Origin: Voacanga thouarsii
Lineage: Eukaryota > Streptophyta > Magnoliopsida > Gentianales > Apocynaceae
DNA length: 64,000 nt
NCBI GenBank assembly: GCA_026120185.1
Contig: JANUWF010003370.1
Span: 1,662,001-1,726,000, forward strand
Direction: 5' to 3'
The notes beneath the pieces are model-generated. The model worked only from the letters and a program-made list of their open reading frames with translations, did no database searches and was not told the origin of the DNA. Below, piece after piece: positions 46,800 to 58,790 of this stretch. How positions within the stretch are numbered: the first letter of the stretch is position 1; every line of letters begins with the position of its first letter. The position numbers and the translations under genes were made by a program.

Positions 46800-49781
46800 T
46801 AAGTCCATAGGTGCCTACCCCTATGGCGTCTAAGTGTCTCTTGAAGACTCCCTCAGCCAAAGGTTTGGTGAATGGATCTGCTAGATTGTTCTCAGAGGCA
46901 ATTTGTTCCACCACGACTTCTCGTCTCTGGATGAAATCACAGATCAGGTGGTACTTCCTCTCAATGTGCTTTCCCTTTCTTGTGGTTCCTAAGTTCTTTT
47001 GATTGTGATACTACTCCAGTGTTATTGCAATATATCACAATCGGCCTGTCCATGTGTGGCACTACTCCAAGTGCTGAAAGGAACTTCAAGAGCTACATTG
47101 CTTCCTTGGATGCCTCCGAAGCTGCCACATACTCAGCTTCCATGGTTGAGTCAACAATGCAAGATTACTTGATACTCCTCCATGAAATAGCTCCTCTAGA
47201 CAAGGTGAAGATATATCCACTAGTAGATTTTCTCTCATCCTTATCTACCTAAAAGTCTGAGTCTGTGTATCCTGTAGGAACCAAGTTATCAGCCCTGTAA
47301 ATCAGCATATAATCTCTCATTCCCTTGAGGTACTTGAGTATATGCTTACAACTTGGTAATGAACCTCCCCACGGTTTGACCAATATCTGCTAACCAAGCC
47401 TACGGCAAAGCAGATATCTGACCTAGTACATAGCATGGTGTATATGAGACTTCTCACAGCCGAAGCATAGGGAATCGTACTCATTCTGTCCTTTTCTTCT
47501 TGGGACTTAGAATAGTCCCTTGAAAAAAATGACTACCCATGTCTGCAAGGAATTAGAGCTCCCTTACATGAGTCCATGTTATACCTGGCCAGCATCTTGT
47601 CAATGTATGCTGCCTGGGATAATCCTAACATTCTCTACTTCCTATTTCTAAGAAGTCTAATCCCGAGAATGTAGCTGGCTTCTTCCAAGTCCTTCATACT
47701 GAATTGACTAGACAGCCAAACCTTTGTAGATGATAATGACCCTACATCATTTCCAATAAGTAGAATATCATCCACATACAAGACAAGAAAAACCACATTA
47801 ATGCCTTCAAGTTTCTTGTATACGCATGGTTCATCCTCGTTTTGAACAAAATAATAAGACTTTACAGTCTCATCAAAACGAATGTTCCATGCCCTTGATG
47901 CCTACTTAAGTCCATAAATGGATTTTTTAAACTTGCGAATCATATGTTCTTGACCCTTAGCAATAAAGCCTTCCGGTTAGGACATATAAATGTCTTTACT
48001 AAGATAGCCATTTAAAAATGCTGTCTTGACATCCATTTGCCATATCTCTTAGTTATAATGACATGCGATGGCAAGGAGGATACGGATGGACTTAAGCATG
48101 GCCACCGGGGAAAAGGTTTCCTTATGATCAATTCCCTCTTTCTGAGTATACCTTTTCGCCATAAGCCTAGCTTTGAAGGTTTCCACCTTCCCATCTATTC
48201 CCCTATTGCTCTTGTATACCCACTTACACCCTATAGGTTTTATCTCTTCAGGTGAAGTTACAAGATCCCAAACCTGATTGAGATACATAGACTCAATCTC
48301 GGCTTTCATTATTTCATGCCATAGATTTGCATCAGCATCAGCAATAGCCTCCTTGTATCTAGTAGGGTTTTTTTCTTGATGGTCGGAGATCAGCTCGAAA
48401 GGTTCTCCTATCCATCTCTCCGGAACCCTAGACACTCTCCCACTATGACGAGGCTCCATATGTACAGGCTCTTGAGGCTGTGCCTCTTCTTGTTCCATAA
48501 TTGGGTCAGAAGAAGTTGCTTCCGAAGATAACTTCCCCTCCAATTCCAACCTAGTTAAACCTTTTGTGGAAGTAATTTGATCATCCTCCAAATATCTAGC
48601 ATTGGTACCAACTAGTACTTTCTGCTCCTTAAGATGATAAAAGTAACCACCCTCTATCCCTTTTGGATACCCAACAAAATAGCATAATTCTGACCTTAGT
48701 TCCAACTTGTCTCCCTTGACCAGTACATAAACTGGACAACCCCATATCTTGAGATGATTCAAACTTGGCTTACGCCCAGTCAACATCTTATAGAGAGTCT
48801 TAGGTACTGATTTGGAAGGCAACAAGTTCAGAATGTATGCCGCTGTTTCCAGGGCATATCCCCAAAAAGATACTGGAAGAGTAGTATGAGACATCTTGCT
48901 TCGGACCATTCCTGTTCCTTCTCTCAACTACTCCATTCTGCTGGGGCGTCCCCGGTGCAGAAAGCTGGGATACTATCCCATAATGTACCATGTAGTCCTT
49001 GAATTCACCAAGGAGGTACTCTCCACCATGATCCGATCGTAATGTTTTGATTAATTTACCTGTCTGACGCTTCACTTCAGCCTTCAACTCTTTGAACTTG
49101 TCAAAAGAGTCAGACTTGCATCTCATCAGGTAAACGTATCCAAACATTGTACAATCATCCGTGAAAGTGATGAAGTACTCAAAACCTCCTCTAGCTGGTG
49201 TAGACAAAGGACCACAGACATCAGTGTGAACAAGACTCAATACCTCCTTGGTTCTATCCGCCTTAGGGGGCAAATGACCTTTTGGTCATTTTTTCTATCA
49301 GGCAGGGCTCACACTAAGGCCAATTTTCTAATTTCAATGAACCCAAGGGCCCATCATGAATCAACCTCTGAATCCTAGTTAAGTTGATATGACCAAACCT
49401 TAGATGCCAAAGATACGAGTCATTGACATTGGCTTTTCTCTTCCTTATTAAAGGTTTAGATTGAGCGTTATTTAATTGATTGTTAATAGGGTTTAAGAAA
49501 AATAGATTCCTATATATGTGCCCAGTACATCATATTTCTCCATCTCTACTGATAGAAATACCAGAATGGAAAGATACAGAATATCCTTAATTTATTAGTT
49601 TTGCAACCGAAATCAAATTCTATCTAAATTCAGGTACATATAAAATATCTTTCAAAACCACTATTCTATTATAATCAAATACAAGATCCAGCTCTGCCAC
49701 TGCAAGGGCCCAAACTTGTGCTCCATTTCCCACACGTAGTCCATGTTCGCCTTTCTAGAGTCTTCTAATCTTTCTAAACCC
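46800..49781 (-). pseudogene. copia pol remnant of Copia-2
   Basis: In minus-strand order the remnant holds a GAG-pre-integrase segment (about 49440-49300), an integrase core with VHTDVCGP, SDHGGEYL and NGVVERRN, and the linker with RHSGRVSRVPERWIGEPFEL. Reverse transcriptase follows (ETFKARLMAKRYTQKEGI), with catalytic-box DNA still readable near 47770. RNase H lies around 47250-46850. The main open pieces are 49273-48800 and 48927-48049. They overlap in different frames because of a frameshift within integrase near 48915, directly after the NGVVERRN glutamate. Below 48049 the frame is repeatedly broken. Gene order and text match Copia-1, so both descend from one family. Confidence 0.92.
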
Positions 49782-50664
49782 CTACAAGGAGTTACAGATG
49801 TGATCAGTGGCTCCTGAATCAACAATCCAAGTGGAAGTTGATCCAACCATTAATATAGACTCTAGATAGAAAACATTACCTGTGGGATTTTTCTTAGCTT
49901 GAAGATCCGGACACTCCTTTTTCCAGTATCCCTTCAGTCTACACTTGAAACACTTGCCCTTGGGTTTGTCTTTGGGCTGGCCCATTGCGTTCCCCTTTTT
50001 CTTCTTGAACTTTCTGGGCTTGGGCCCAATTCTAGAAGATGAAGCCTTAGCAATCATTGCCTTTGATTGTGGCTTCATGACCTTTTTTACCATTTGGAGC
50101 TCCTTCATCAACTCAGTTAAACCCATGTTCAACTTTTTCATGTTATAGTTCAACTTGAACTGAGTGAAGGAACCCAGTAGAGATTCGAGAACCATGTCCA
50201 CTTGGCTCTTGGTGTCTATGACAGCCCCTAAGATTTCCGCCTCCTCGAAAGCAACAATCATCTTGAGCATATACTCTCTGACTGATGCTCCCTCAACCAT
50301 CTTAGTGTTTATAATGGTTTGAAGAGCCTCCTGCCTTGCGGGCCAGTTCTTATCTGCGAACATCGTGGCTAATGATTGGATTACGTCATACGCAATGATC
50401 ATGTGCTCATATTTGTATTGGAGCACATTAGACATGGAGGCCAACATGTAACAATGAGCTATTTCGTCAGCCTTCTTCCATGCCTTCTCAGTCTCACGCT
50501 CCTCAGTGGTGGAACCCTTCCCAAAAACAGGGCAGGTTTCGTACAGGACATACTTATACTCCTTGGCTGTGAGTATTATGTCCAGGTTCCTTTTTCAGTC
50601 CACATAGTTTGGTCCAGTTAGCTTATTCTCTAACGGCTAATAGACTAAAAGAATCTCCCACCAT
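49782..50664 (-). pseudogene. copia gag and protease start of Copia-2
   Basis: A start codon at 50664 begins MVGDSFSLLAV. A one-base shift about 12 codons later leads into the main open piece (50447-49782). This holds a UBN2-type gag (LASMSNVLQYKYEHM, FTQFKLNYNMKKLNMGLTEL) that packages element RNA in the virus-like particle. The zinc knuckle reads CFKCRLKGYWKKEC: spacing is normal but the histidine is a tyrosine. It is followed by the aspartic protease motif VDSGATDHICN, after which a stop ends the frame. Gag and pol would normally be one polyprotein. Homologous text is seen in Copia-3 (57990-58790). Confidence 0.88.
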
Positions 50665-52330
50665 TTCTGAAAAATCAAAAAATAAAAGAAAAAGATTCAG
50701 TTTGTGAAAACAAAACAAATATGTGCACTTTATCCTTATTATCAAAACTGATAATAATCAATTTGGCTCTTAGGAAATCTAACATAGCTTCTTGGAAAGA
50801 TTAACAGTTTCCTAAGCTAAGAGTATTAACCACCACAAATTAATTTTCCTTCTAGGTAATGATCTAGAAGATAACTCCATCGAGGGGATGGCCATTTCCT
50901 CTCATTTTCTATGGACATACCTCGCACTAAGACCTCCAACGAGAGGCTAGCCGATCATAGTACATGCCCCGGGTTATTAATTACATCCCTCCATTAGATC
51001 TAGATCTTTGTGGTATCCCCATCCTATACAGGTTTACTCCCAGGGTGACGCGAGGGGACCCACGATCTCTAATGAGGATTGTGATGGAAGCCGTGGGGCT
51101 GTTGGAACTCCTCTTCCACTTAGTCTTTTAAAACAAGGGTTTTCTGAAAAATATCCTTTTGAAAATTTCCATTAAGTTTTTCCCTTAACTCAAAAATAAA
51201 ATGTCTAAGTCCATAAAAATTTCTATGTCAAGGCTTATATCCATTGAGAGCTTTTCCCATGGACTAATTTTATTTAAGTTAAAACTTGATGATTTCAAAA
51301 ATTTTCCAATTAAAACTTTCTAGAGACTTTGGTCTCAAGTTTATTTAACAAATAATTTTTTTTATGCCAAATTAAAACAAAATGGCTTTCTATTTTAACC
51401 TTACAAAAATATCTAAATCCAATATATTTTCTATGTCAATGATCAAATCCTTTGAGAAAAATCTAAGGATTAATTTTTGTTCAAGTTAAAATAACCATTT
51501 AATTTATAGAAAAATATTTTCCTTGTCAAAGCATTCCCAAAGACTTTGGTCTTTGAGAAAACGTGCACATAGGTACAAAAAATAAATAGCATGCTAGAAA
51601 ACAATAGACATTTTCATGCTCTTCCATTTTTAAACCTAAGTGCCCAGATAATAGAATTAAACATATTAATTAATTAATTAATTAATTGTCTTGTTTAGTC
51701 CTAAAATCCCTTACTAATATTTTTCATGCAAAAATATTCCTTGAATATTAATTATTGCAAAATATTAACTTCGCATGGTATGGACCCCAAAACCAAAAGA
51801 AATTGCAAGAAAAATTACAAGGAAAAATTTTTAAAAAAATTTCCTTGGTCCACTACACCCATCGCATTGGATTAGCCACCCATTTGAACTGTGGTCCATT
51901 GCACCCACCGCACAGAACCAGGGCCCATCAGAAACCAGCACGTGGACCGGCCTTCCAAAGCAAAGTCGGCTCCAATTCTAGCATTCCAAGCCGGCGCCGG
52001 TTCCGTTTTGGATGCCGGATCCTACAGTTTTTTTTTTCTACAAATTTCCCTATTTTTCTGCACAGTTTTTGGTGTCCATAGCTCTCCGATTCCAATCCAA
52101 ATACAATGAAATCAACCAAAACCAACAGCCGCCTATACCCATAAAAATTGGGCTTCACGATTTGCTAAGAAAAAACAGTAAATTACAATCTCCTATACCT
52201 CCACCCACGAGGTTTAACAGAGAATCTATTCCTACCATAAAACAGTGAAGGATCACAATTTTAATCGCACATATGTGTCTAGTTTTATTCATCTAGATGC
52301 ATGCTCCCTATATTTTCACAAAACCTTCAT
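50665..52330 (-). other. 5' untranslated leader of Copia-2
   Basis: About 1.67 kb lies between the primer-binding site and gag, with no recognised coding region. It holds an AATT repeat (51668-51688) and a GC-richer part (51890-52010). Small open frames on both strands at 51755-52248 overlap each other and match no family I know. Confidence 0.7.
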
Positions 52331-52342
52331 GCTCTGATACCA
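52331..52342 (-). other. primer-binding site of Copia-2, tRNA-iMet type
   Basis: The minus strand reads TGGTATCAGAGC, two bases inside the 5' LTR end. It is identical to the orphan site at 5027-5038. Confidence 0.93.
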
Positions 52343-52344
52343 AT

Positions 52345-54130
52345 TGAAGGCACGGAAAGTGGGAAACACGGAGCACACAGCGGAAGCGAACATAAAAAAA
52401 AAAAACTGGAAAAACAAGAACAGGGATTCCAGGGTAGGGCCGGCGCTAGTTGCGCCTTGTCCCAATCCCGAGGTTTTAAAAATTTTACATCTCCTTCTGG
52501 TTCTCAGAGGTGGTTGGACCGGAACGTGCGCAACTGGGGTAGGTGTGCTGGTGGAAGCCTCTGGTGCGATTCCTGCAAGCCTCCTGCTCCGCCTTTGCAT
52601 GTATGTGACGCCTAACTCTCGGTCTTCCAGTATATGACCTGCCTAACTACCGTTTGGTAAACAACTAACAGGCTAGGAAAATTTTCTGGAGAGAGAGAGA
52701 GAGAGAGACGTCTGGCTCTACAGAGAAGAAGTTGTCTCAGAGTATGTGTGTTATGTCAACAACGATGTATCCAATCCTCCTGTTTAGCCTAAATAAAAAT
52801 CCTAGGTTAAACTGAATTGGGCCATTGTACTCTTAGTTTAACTTTTTGGGCTTAATTAGTTATTCTAATTAGAACTACATAAATGGTCCAATTAATAATT
52901 AATTTTTCAGTCCAAATAAACTAGTCTAATAAATGAGCTTATATTAGTTTAGTCCTAGGTTAATCTTTAATTATTCAAACTGGGCCAAAGCCCTGAATAA
53001 TTAATTAACTCACTAAACTAATTTAATTAATTCTCTCTCCATGGACCTTTATTTTATTCTAGCCCAATAATTAAATCAGGCTAATTAAATAAAACAATCC
53101 CATTTAATTTAATATAAATTCCTTAGCCCGTATTTAATTAGGACTCACGGTCTATATTGGGGACCAAAAGACATACCGCCTTGGCTACTAAACTTACCAA
53201 AATACCCTTGCCATATAGATGTATTTTGTATTTTAAATATTTTCTAATATTACCATAAGAAAATATTGACCTCAAGGACAATGTTGTATTAGCAAAGTCT
53301 CCGACCTACAGGTGTAATGACTAAAATATCTCTCTATACATCGCCGTACATTTAGAGAGGAAGAAGTGTACTAACACCTCTCTAAATGACATCTACTATC
53401 CTTAGGCCTCTAGTCTAATGATCCATGACTTCCTGGATTATTTTCGCTTTCTAAGAGAGCTACTCTAAAGCAAACATCCAAGTCATGTTTCCCAAGACCT
53501 TGGATATTCAGATCATTCAGACAACCACAAGGGGCGATATAGTATAAAAACTATCTTGTACAAGTCTGTCTTAACTAACTAGTCACACATACCCAACATG
53601 CAAGTATATTGGCCCTACGATAGAACCTCAACTATAGCATATCAAAGTATATGCTTCCAGCTTCGTCAGACCACCAACTCATACTCAAGTCGTAAAATAC
53701 TAGTCCACGCTGTAGCGGTAGTAGTCTAGGTTTCTACCATATAGTACTTTTAGAAACCACTACTATAGGTCCTGTTCTACGTATTCGAAATACGCTTATG
53801 TCATGAAGTGAGTGGACTACTCACTGGCTAAAGGTAAGCCATTTCCTCTTTAGAATTCACAACATAATAACCTAAACATGATGAGATTCCCATTCTCATC
53901 AATCGGTTAAGAACAAAAGTTTATGTGCTAAGTAACCCGTGATCCATACCTTATTGTGAAAGACCTGCATTTATATGGACCACTTACTTAAACACAATGG
54001 GTCTTTTCCAAACGCAATTATGCACAAATAAAATTATAAATTCACAAACAATTTTTGAAAATAAATTCTTTTATTAAAACATTCGATTTTTACATCAGAA
54101 ACCTAGTCTAAGAGGGCATACATCCCAACA
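52345..54130 (-). repeat. 5' LTR of Copia-2
   Basis: The 1786-bp LTR runs from CATCCCAACA (54130, the minus-strand start) to TGAAGGCACGG (52345). It contains a GA microsatellite (52691-52708) and the segment missing from the 3' LTR. The TATA-like region near 53213 reads CCATATAGATG instead of CCATATAAATAG. Confidence 0.93.
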
Positions 54131-54135
54131 ATAGT

Positions 54136-54491
54136 TAACTTCTTGGCTACTATCCTTATTAAGAAAAATGGATATGATATTTAAAATTGACAATGGATAC
54201 TGAGATCCATTCCTATACAGCACTCGCACATTCTATGATATCTCACAATCACCTCCTTAAGGCCTAAGCATCATCATTAGTCTAAATTGAACGTCAAAGC
54301 CTAAGATGAACCTAGTAAATAGGATTCCAGATGTGGCTTTCACTGCCCACATTGTCACACTTAGCTCAAACAAAGCACATGCCAACCTAGTGGTAGCTTC
54401 TACTATGCATAATGTAGCACTTAACTCCACACCTGAGGTTGGTTACCTACTCTAATACTAATTAGACAGGAAGGACTCTAGAAGTTTCCCT
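54136..54491. other. short unassigned stretch between Copia-2 and Copia-3
   Basis: No gene or element end is seen. A minus-strand run (ATLCIVEATTRLACALFEL) is free of stops for a short distance but matches nothing I recognise. The stretch was continuous with 45330-45412 before Copia-2 inserted. Confidence 0.5.
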
Positions 54492-56170
54492 TGTTGGAAA
54501 TTATGCCCGAAAATGACTATGTAATTTTGTAAAGATACTTATAGCTGCAATAGTAATAGTGATTTCTTTTATAAGTTTGTTTTCACATTTTCATACATAA
54601 AGGTCTAAGTATGTTAATAAATAATTTATGCATTGGGTCATGCTTCACAATAAGGTATAGATTATGGTTATTTAACATACAGATAATAGTGGACTTGATC
54701 GGTTGATGAAATTAGAAATTTCATCAAGTGAAGATTATTACACTATAGTTTCTATTAAAGAATGATTTATCTGTAATCAGTGGTGATTTATCTCACCCCA
54801 TAAGCATAAGTGTATTTAAAATATGTAGAATTGGACTTGTAATAGTAGTATTTAGTAAAGTACTATAAGAATAGATATTAGACTATTAGTACTATAACTT
54901 GGACAAATATTCTATAATTTGAGTATGCGTTGGTGGTCTAGTGAACCTAAGGGTATATGCTTTGATATATGATGGCTGAGATTTCTACTATGAGATAATA
55001 ACTTTGTATGTTGGGTATGTATCTTTAGTTAATCTTATACAATAAAGCTTCTATGTATTTATCTGTGAAATGATTAATCACTCTTTTGTGACAGTCCAGA
55101 ATAATCTATATAAAATCTAGGCATGAGATCATAACTAAGATTGTAATATTGTAAGGGTAGCTCTCTTAGATATGCAATTACAATATTGGAAGTAATAGAT
55201 TATTGGATAGGATGTCAAATGTTGTAGTTGTCATTGAGAAATGTAATAGTACACATATATCCTATCTCAATGATAGGTGTGACATAGAGAAATATTTTCG
55301 TCATTACACATGTAGGTCAAAGACATTACTATCATAGTATTATTCTTAGGATTAATATCTTTATATGGTGATAAAAGAATATATTTAAAATAAATAAATG
55401 TAGCTATTTGTTAGCAACGACATTTTAGTCATTTTAGTAGTAAAAAATAGTATATCTTTTGGTCCCCAAAGTAACTTGAAAAATCGTAATGGCTATTTTA
55501 GGCATTACATAGATTGTTGAATTTTTAGAAAACAGAGAGAAATTAATTTATTCTAGAAAGTACAGACTAATGTATGGGTTAGACTAATTAATTAATTCTA
55601 GAAAGTCCAAATTTATATATAGGCTAGAATGAAATAAATATTTGGCCTTGGGTATGGATTTATTATTTTAGATCTTTCTTTCACAAAGAATTAAAAAAGG
55701 TCTAGATAAAATAATAAGCCGGTGAGATGGGATAAAACCCTAGCCCATCATGGACTAGGGTTCAGCTAAATATAAAGTTAATAAAAACCCCTAAGAAGGC
55801 TATCCAAAAGGTAAAATGAGAAATCCCAACCCCTTACTCTCTCTTTATTTGATTTCTTTATTTTTTCTTAGATAAACATCCTAACTATTTTCACCAGTAA
55901 AACAATTTGTAAGGTTAAGAGAATACATTAGAAGGTAAAAAAAGAGAAAGCTTTAATGTTTCATACGTTGGAGTCTAAAGTTGGTAGGTTTCTGTGTTAG
56001 TAATACTCCTGAAAATGTAATTCGGTCAAACTTTGAGTAACTTGTGGTTCAACAAAACCCAGTGCAACCCTTGATTTCTTTTAATTTGAAAAAGAAAAGT
56101 AACCATATTCTCCTAATCTCTAATAATTTTCAGTATTTATTACAATTAGTTCAACTTATTTAATCCTCCA
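54492..56170 (+). repeat. 5' LTR of Copia-3
   Basis: The LTR runs from TGTTGGAAATTATGCC to TAATCCTCCA, about 1.68 kb. It shares with the Copia-1 and Copia-2 LTRs, at reduced identity, the block containing GTGGTCTAGTGAA, TATATGCTTTGAT and TTGTATGTTGGGTATGT. Confidence 0.82.
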
Positions 56171-56172
56171 AT

Positions 56173-56184
56173 TGGTATCAGTGC
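56173..56184 (+). other. primer-binding site of Copia-3, one substitution
   Basis: TGGTATCAGTGC differs from the family's TGGTATCAGAGC at one base. It lies two bases after the LTR end. Confidence 0.75.
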
Positions 56185-57989
56185 TTGGTTAATAACATAG
56201 AAGTATGTTTTAGGGTAAATAACCAAGGTGATTCCATAATAAAAATTAAATCCTTATGTGATTTGTGTTTTCCTTCTATGATTGGTTTCTAGATTATATA
56301 TACACCTCACGAGTGGAGATACAAGATCTTGTAATCTAATTTTATTATTGGTTTTGGTTTTTTTTTTTAATAGAATACAATGTACACCTTACTTGTGGAG
56401 GTATAATCGAATGTAAAAATTATTTCATTTGATTAAAGCCTTTATCTTTATGCATATTTTGGTTCTAAATGCTGAAAAACTGAAAGGTACCAGTAAGCAA
56501 CAGCAGAAAAACTTTAGAGAATTGCGAAATGGAGTAGAGTCAACTGTCCCACAGTTCAAGAGGAGATTCGGCACCAGATAGGGTAGCATAAAAAGCACCA
56601 AATGCATCTTGTATTGGTGCAATTATTTTTTCAATATTTTTCAACTTTTTAAACCAATCACATAAGATCTTTTTTTATGCATATCTTTTATTTATTCTGA
56701 TAAATAAATTGCATGAAAAAGTAAACATTGGAACTACCTTAGAATTAACAAGATCATTTATTTTTTTATATTTTATCCTATTTTATTTGGTCACATATGT
56801 TAAAAGAATAGAAAAGCATGAAAATATTTTTTGGGTATACTTTATTCTTTTATATTGTGAACAATTAATTTTCATTTTCCAAAGAAAATATGGTAATTAA
56901 AAAATTTAACGATAGATTCATAATTTATTCATTTAGAAGATGTCTACCCTCAATATAGAGAATAATTTAATTCTAGGATCTTTGAAAATAATTACCTACA
57001 TTATATAGTAAAGAAAACAATCAGCAATTTTTTTTTTAAAAATAAAATATTAAATGGGAGAGAGATTCCAATGATCCCATGGCTTCCGTCACTATTCAAT
57101 GTTAATGATTTTAGATCTTCTTATGCCACCCTAGGTATGACCCCTTGTAGGATGGACGTCCATAAGAATATAGATTTTAATAGATTGAATTAAACTAAAA
57201 TCTAGGGTAAGTATTATATTCGGCTAGCCTACATTGAAGTCTGTAACACAAGATTACGTATAGTTCATTAAGAAATAGTGGCCATCCTACAATAGAACTA
57301 ATTTCTAGATTATGAACTAAACGATTTTGATAAGTGATGATTATCCTTTCAACTTAGTAAACCTTTAACTATCCTACAAAGCTCTATCAATTTTTCTAAG
57401 GCAAAAAATTAACATTCTGAAAATAGTTTAAAAAGGCCATCTATTAATAAGTAAAATGTTATGTGGAAAACTTTATGTGTATGTTTTATGTGAATGATTT
57501 AAGGCCTATTTGGTAACTCAATTAAGTATTTAGAATTAATTAATTAAGTACTTATTTTACTAAGAGTGTGTGATAATGAATAATATTACGTGTTTAATTA
57601 ATTAAGTATGTTTAATAACAGATTTTTATTGTCACTTAATTGATTAAGACATACTAAAATCCAATTATAAATTTTAGGTGAATTAAAAGGTACTTAAGTC
57701 AAAAGTTTGAATTTATTAAATGCTTATCTAATTATCAACATTCTTTCATATTTAATCAAAATTGTAATAAAAATAGTTTAAAAATAAATTATAATTAATT
57801 CAAACTTCTGATTTAAATTTTAGATTTTAGAATTTAGCCTTCAGACTTTAATTTTAAAAAATTTAATACTTAAATATTTAAATTTCAGTTTTATCATACA
57901 AACCCTTAAACATAAACTCATCAACTATTATTTGCAAATTACTGAAATGTCTAGTACAAGTTTTTTAGTCATTTGGCCATTATTCTCAA
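56185..57989. other. leader of Copia-3, contains a MITE-like insert
   Basis: AT-rich, with no gene. Short open frames at 56425-56622 and 56709-56900 are unconvincing. It aligns in position with the Copia-2 leader and contains the candidate miniature element at 57503-57905. Confidence 0.55.
57503..57905. mobile_element. candidate MITE (non-autonomous DNA element)
   Basis: The ends are imperfect inverted repeats: GGCCTATTTGGTAA at the left and TTATCATACAAACCC at the right. Flanks are TTTAA and TTAAA. The roughly 400-bp body is very AT-rich with many TTAATTAA motifs and no coding. The size and the (T/G)TTTGG-type ends resemble hAT or PIF/Harbinger MITEs. The duplication is ambiguous, so the superfamily is left open. 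Confidence 0.4.
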
Positions 57990-58790
57990 AAAGAGTAAGT
58001 TAACTGGCCCAAACTACGTGGCCTAGAAAAAGAACTTGAACATAGTACTTACTATCAATGAGTGTAAGTATGTTCTTATAGACCTTTATTCCAAAATTGA
58101 GGAAGATTCTACTGATTAAGAGTGTGAGGCTAAAAGGTTATGGAAGAAAGTTGTTGTTAGATGCTATATGTTTGCTTCTATGTCAAATGTGCTACAATCA
58201 AAGCATAAGCATAAGCACAAGGCTATTGCATATGAGATAAATTGCTTTTTTAGGAATATGTTTGCTAATAAGAGGGAAACTCACAAAGTAAGCAGCTCTT
58301 AAAATAATAATGAACATAATAATGGTTGAGGAAGAATTAGTAAAAAGGCACATGCTCAAGATGATTTCTATTTTCAAAAAAGTTGCAGTTTCTGGTGCCC
58401 ACTTTCTAGTAATGTGCCATCATCGATCCTGAGAGTTAGAAAATTATGGTTCTTGAAACTTTGTCAAACTTGTTTACTCAATTGAAATTGAATTATAATA
58501 TTAACAAGATGAGTGTGACTCTGTCTGAGTTAATGAAGGAACTCTAGGCAATAGAGAAGATCATAAAACCCAAGTGTCTAGTTTATGTCTTAAAAGCTTC
58601 ATATCTTGGAACTAAAGCCAAAGCTAAGAAATTCAAGAAGAAAAAATGCTAACACATGTGGTCAAGCCAATGCTGGTTAGAAGAATCCCAACACTAAGCC
58701 TAAAAGAAAGTACTAAAAGTATGGCAAGAAATGACAGCGGAAGAAAGATTGTCCATAAGTTTTAGCCAAGAAACAGGGTAGTTTTCTAGT
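57990..58790 (+). pseudogene. copia gag remnant of Copia-3
   Basis: Broken frames give KLTGPNYVA, then CYMFASMSNVLQSKHKHKHK, LFTQLKLNYNINKMSVTLSE and KKFKKKK, aligning with Copia-2 gag. The zinc knuckle is no longer recognisable, only a lysine-rich stretch and a trace near 58740. The protease motif near 58830 reads VDSVAT, so the usual DSGAT is lost. Confidence 0.8.

Larger units (their letters stand above)
45418..54130 (-). mobile_element. Copia-2: full-length Ty1/copia retrotransposon
   Basis: The 8.7-kb element has both LTRs, a primer-binding site, gag, pol and a polypurine tract in order on the minus strand. It is flanked by perfect ATAGT duplications (45413-45417 and 54131-54135). LTR ends are TGTTGGGATG and GCCTTCA in the 5' LTR, with GCCTTCA kept in the 3' LTR. 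The LTRs are unequal (1786 and 1355 bp) because the 3' copy lacks about 440 bp. Over the terminal 330 bases I count about 19 differences between them, mostly transitions. Both gag and pol are broken, so the element is not autonomous. Confidence 0.95.

Noticed and set aside
51755..52637. Several overlapping frames on both strands near the Copia-2 leader and LTR
   Set aside because: They are explained by the GC-richer leader and LTR, frames conflict with each other, and none matches gag or any known family.
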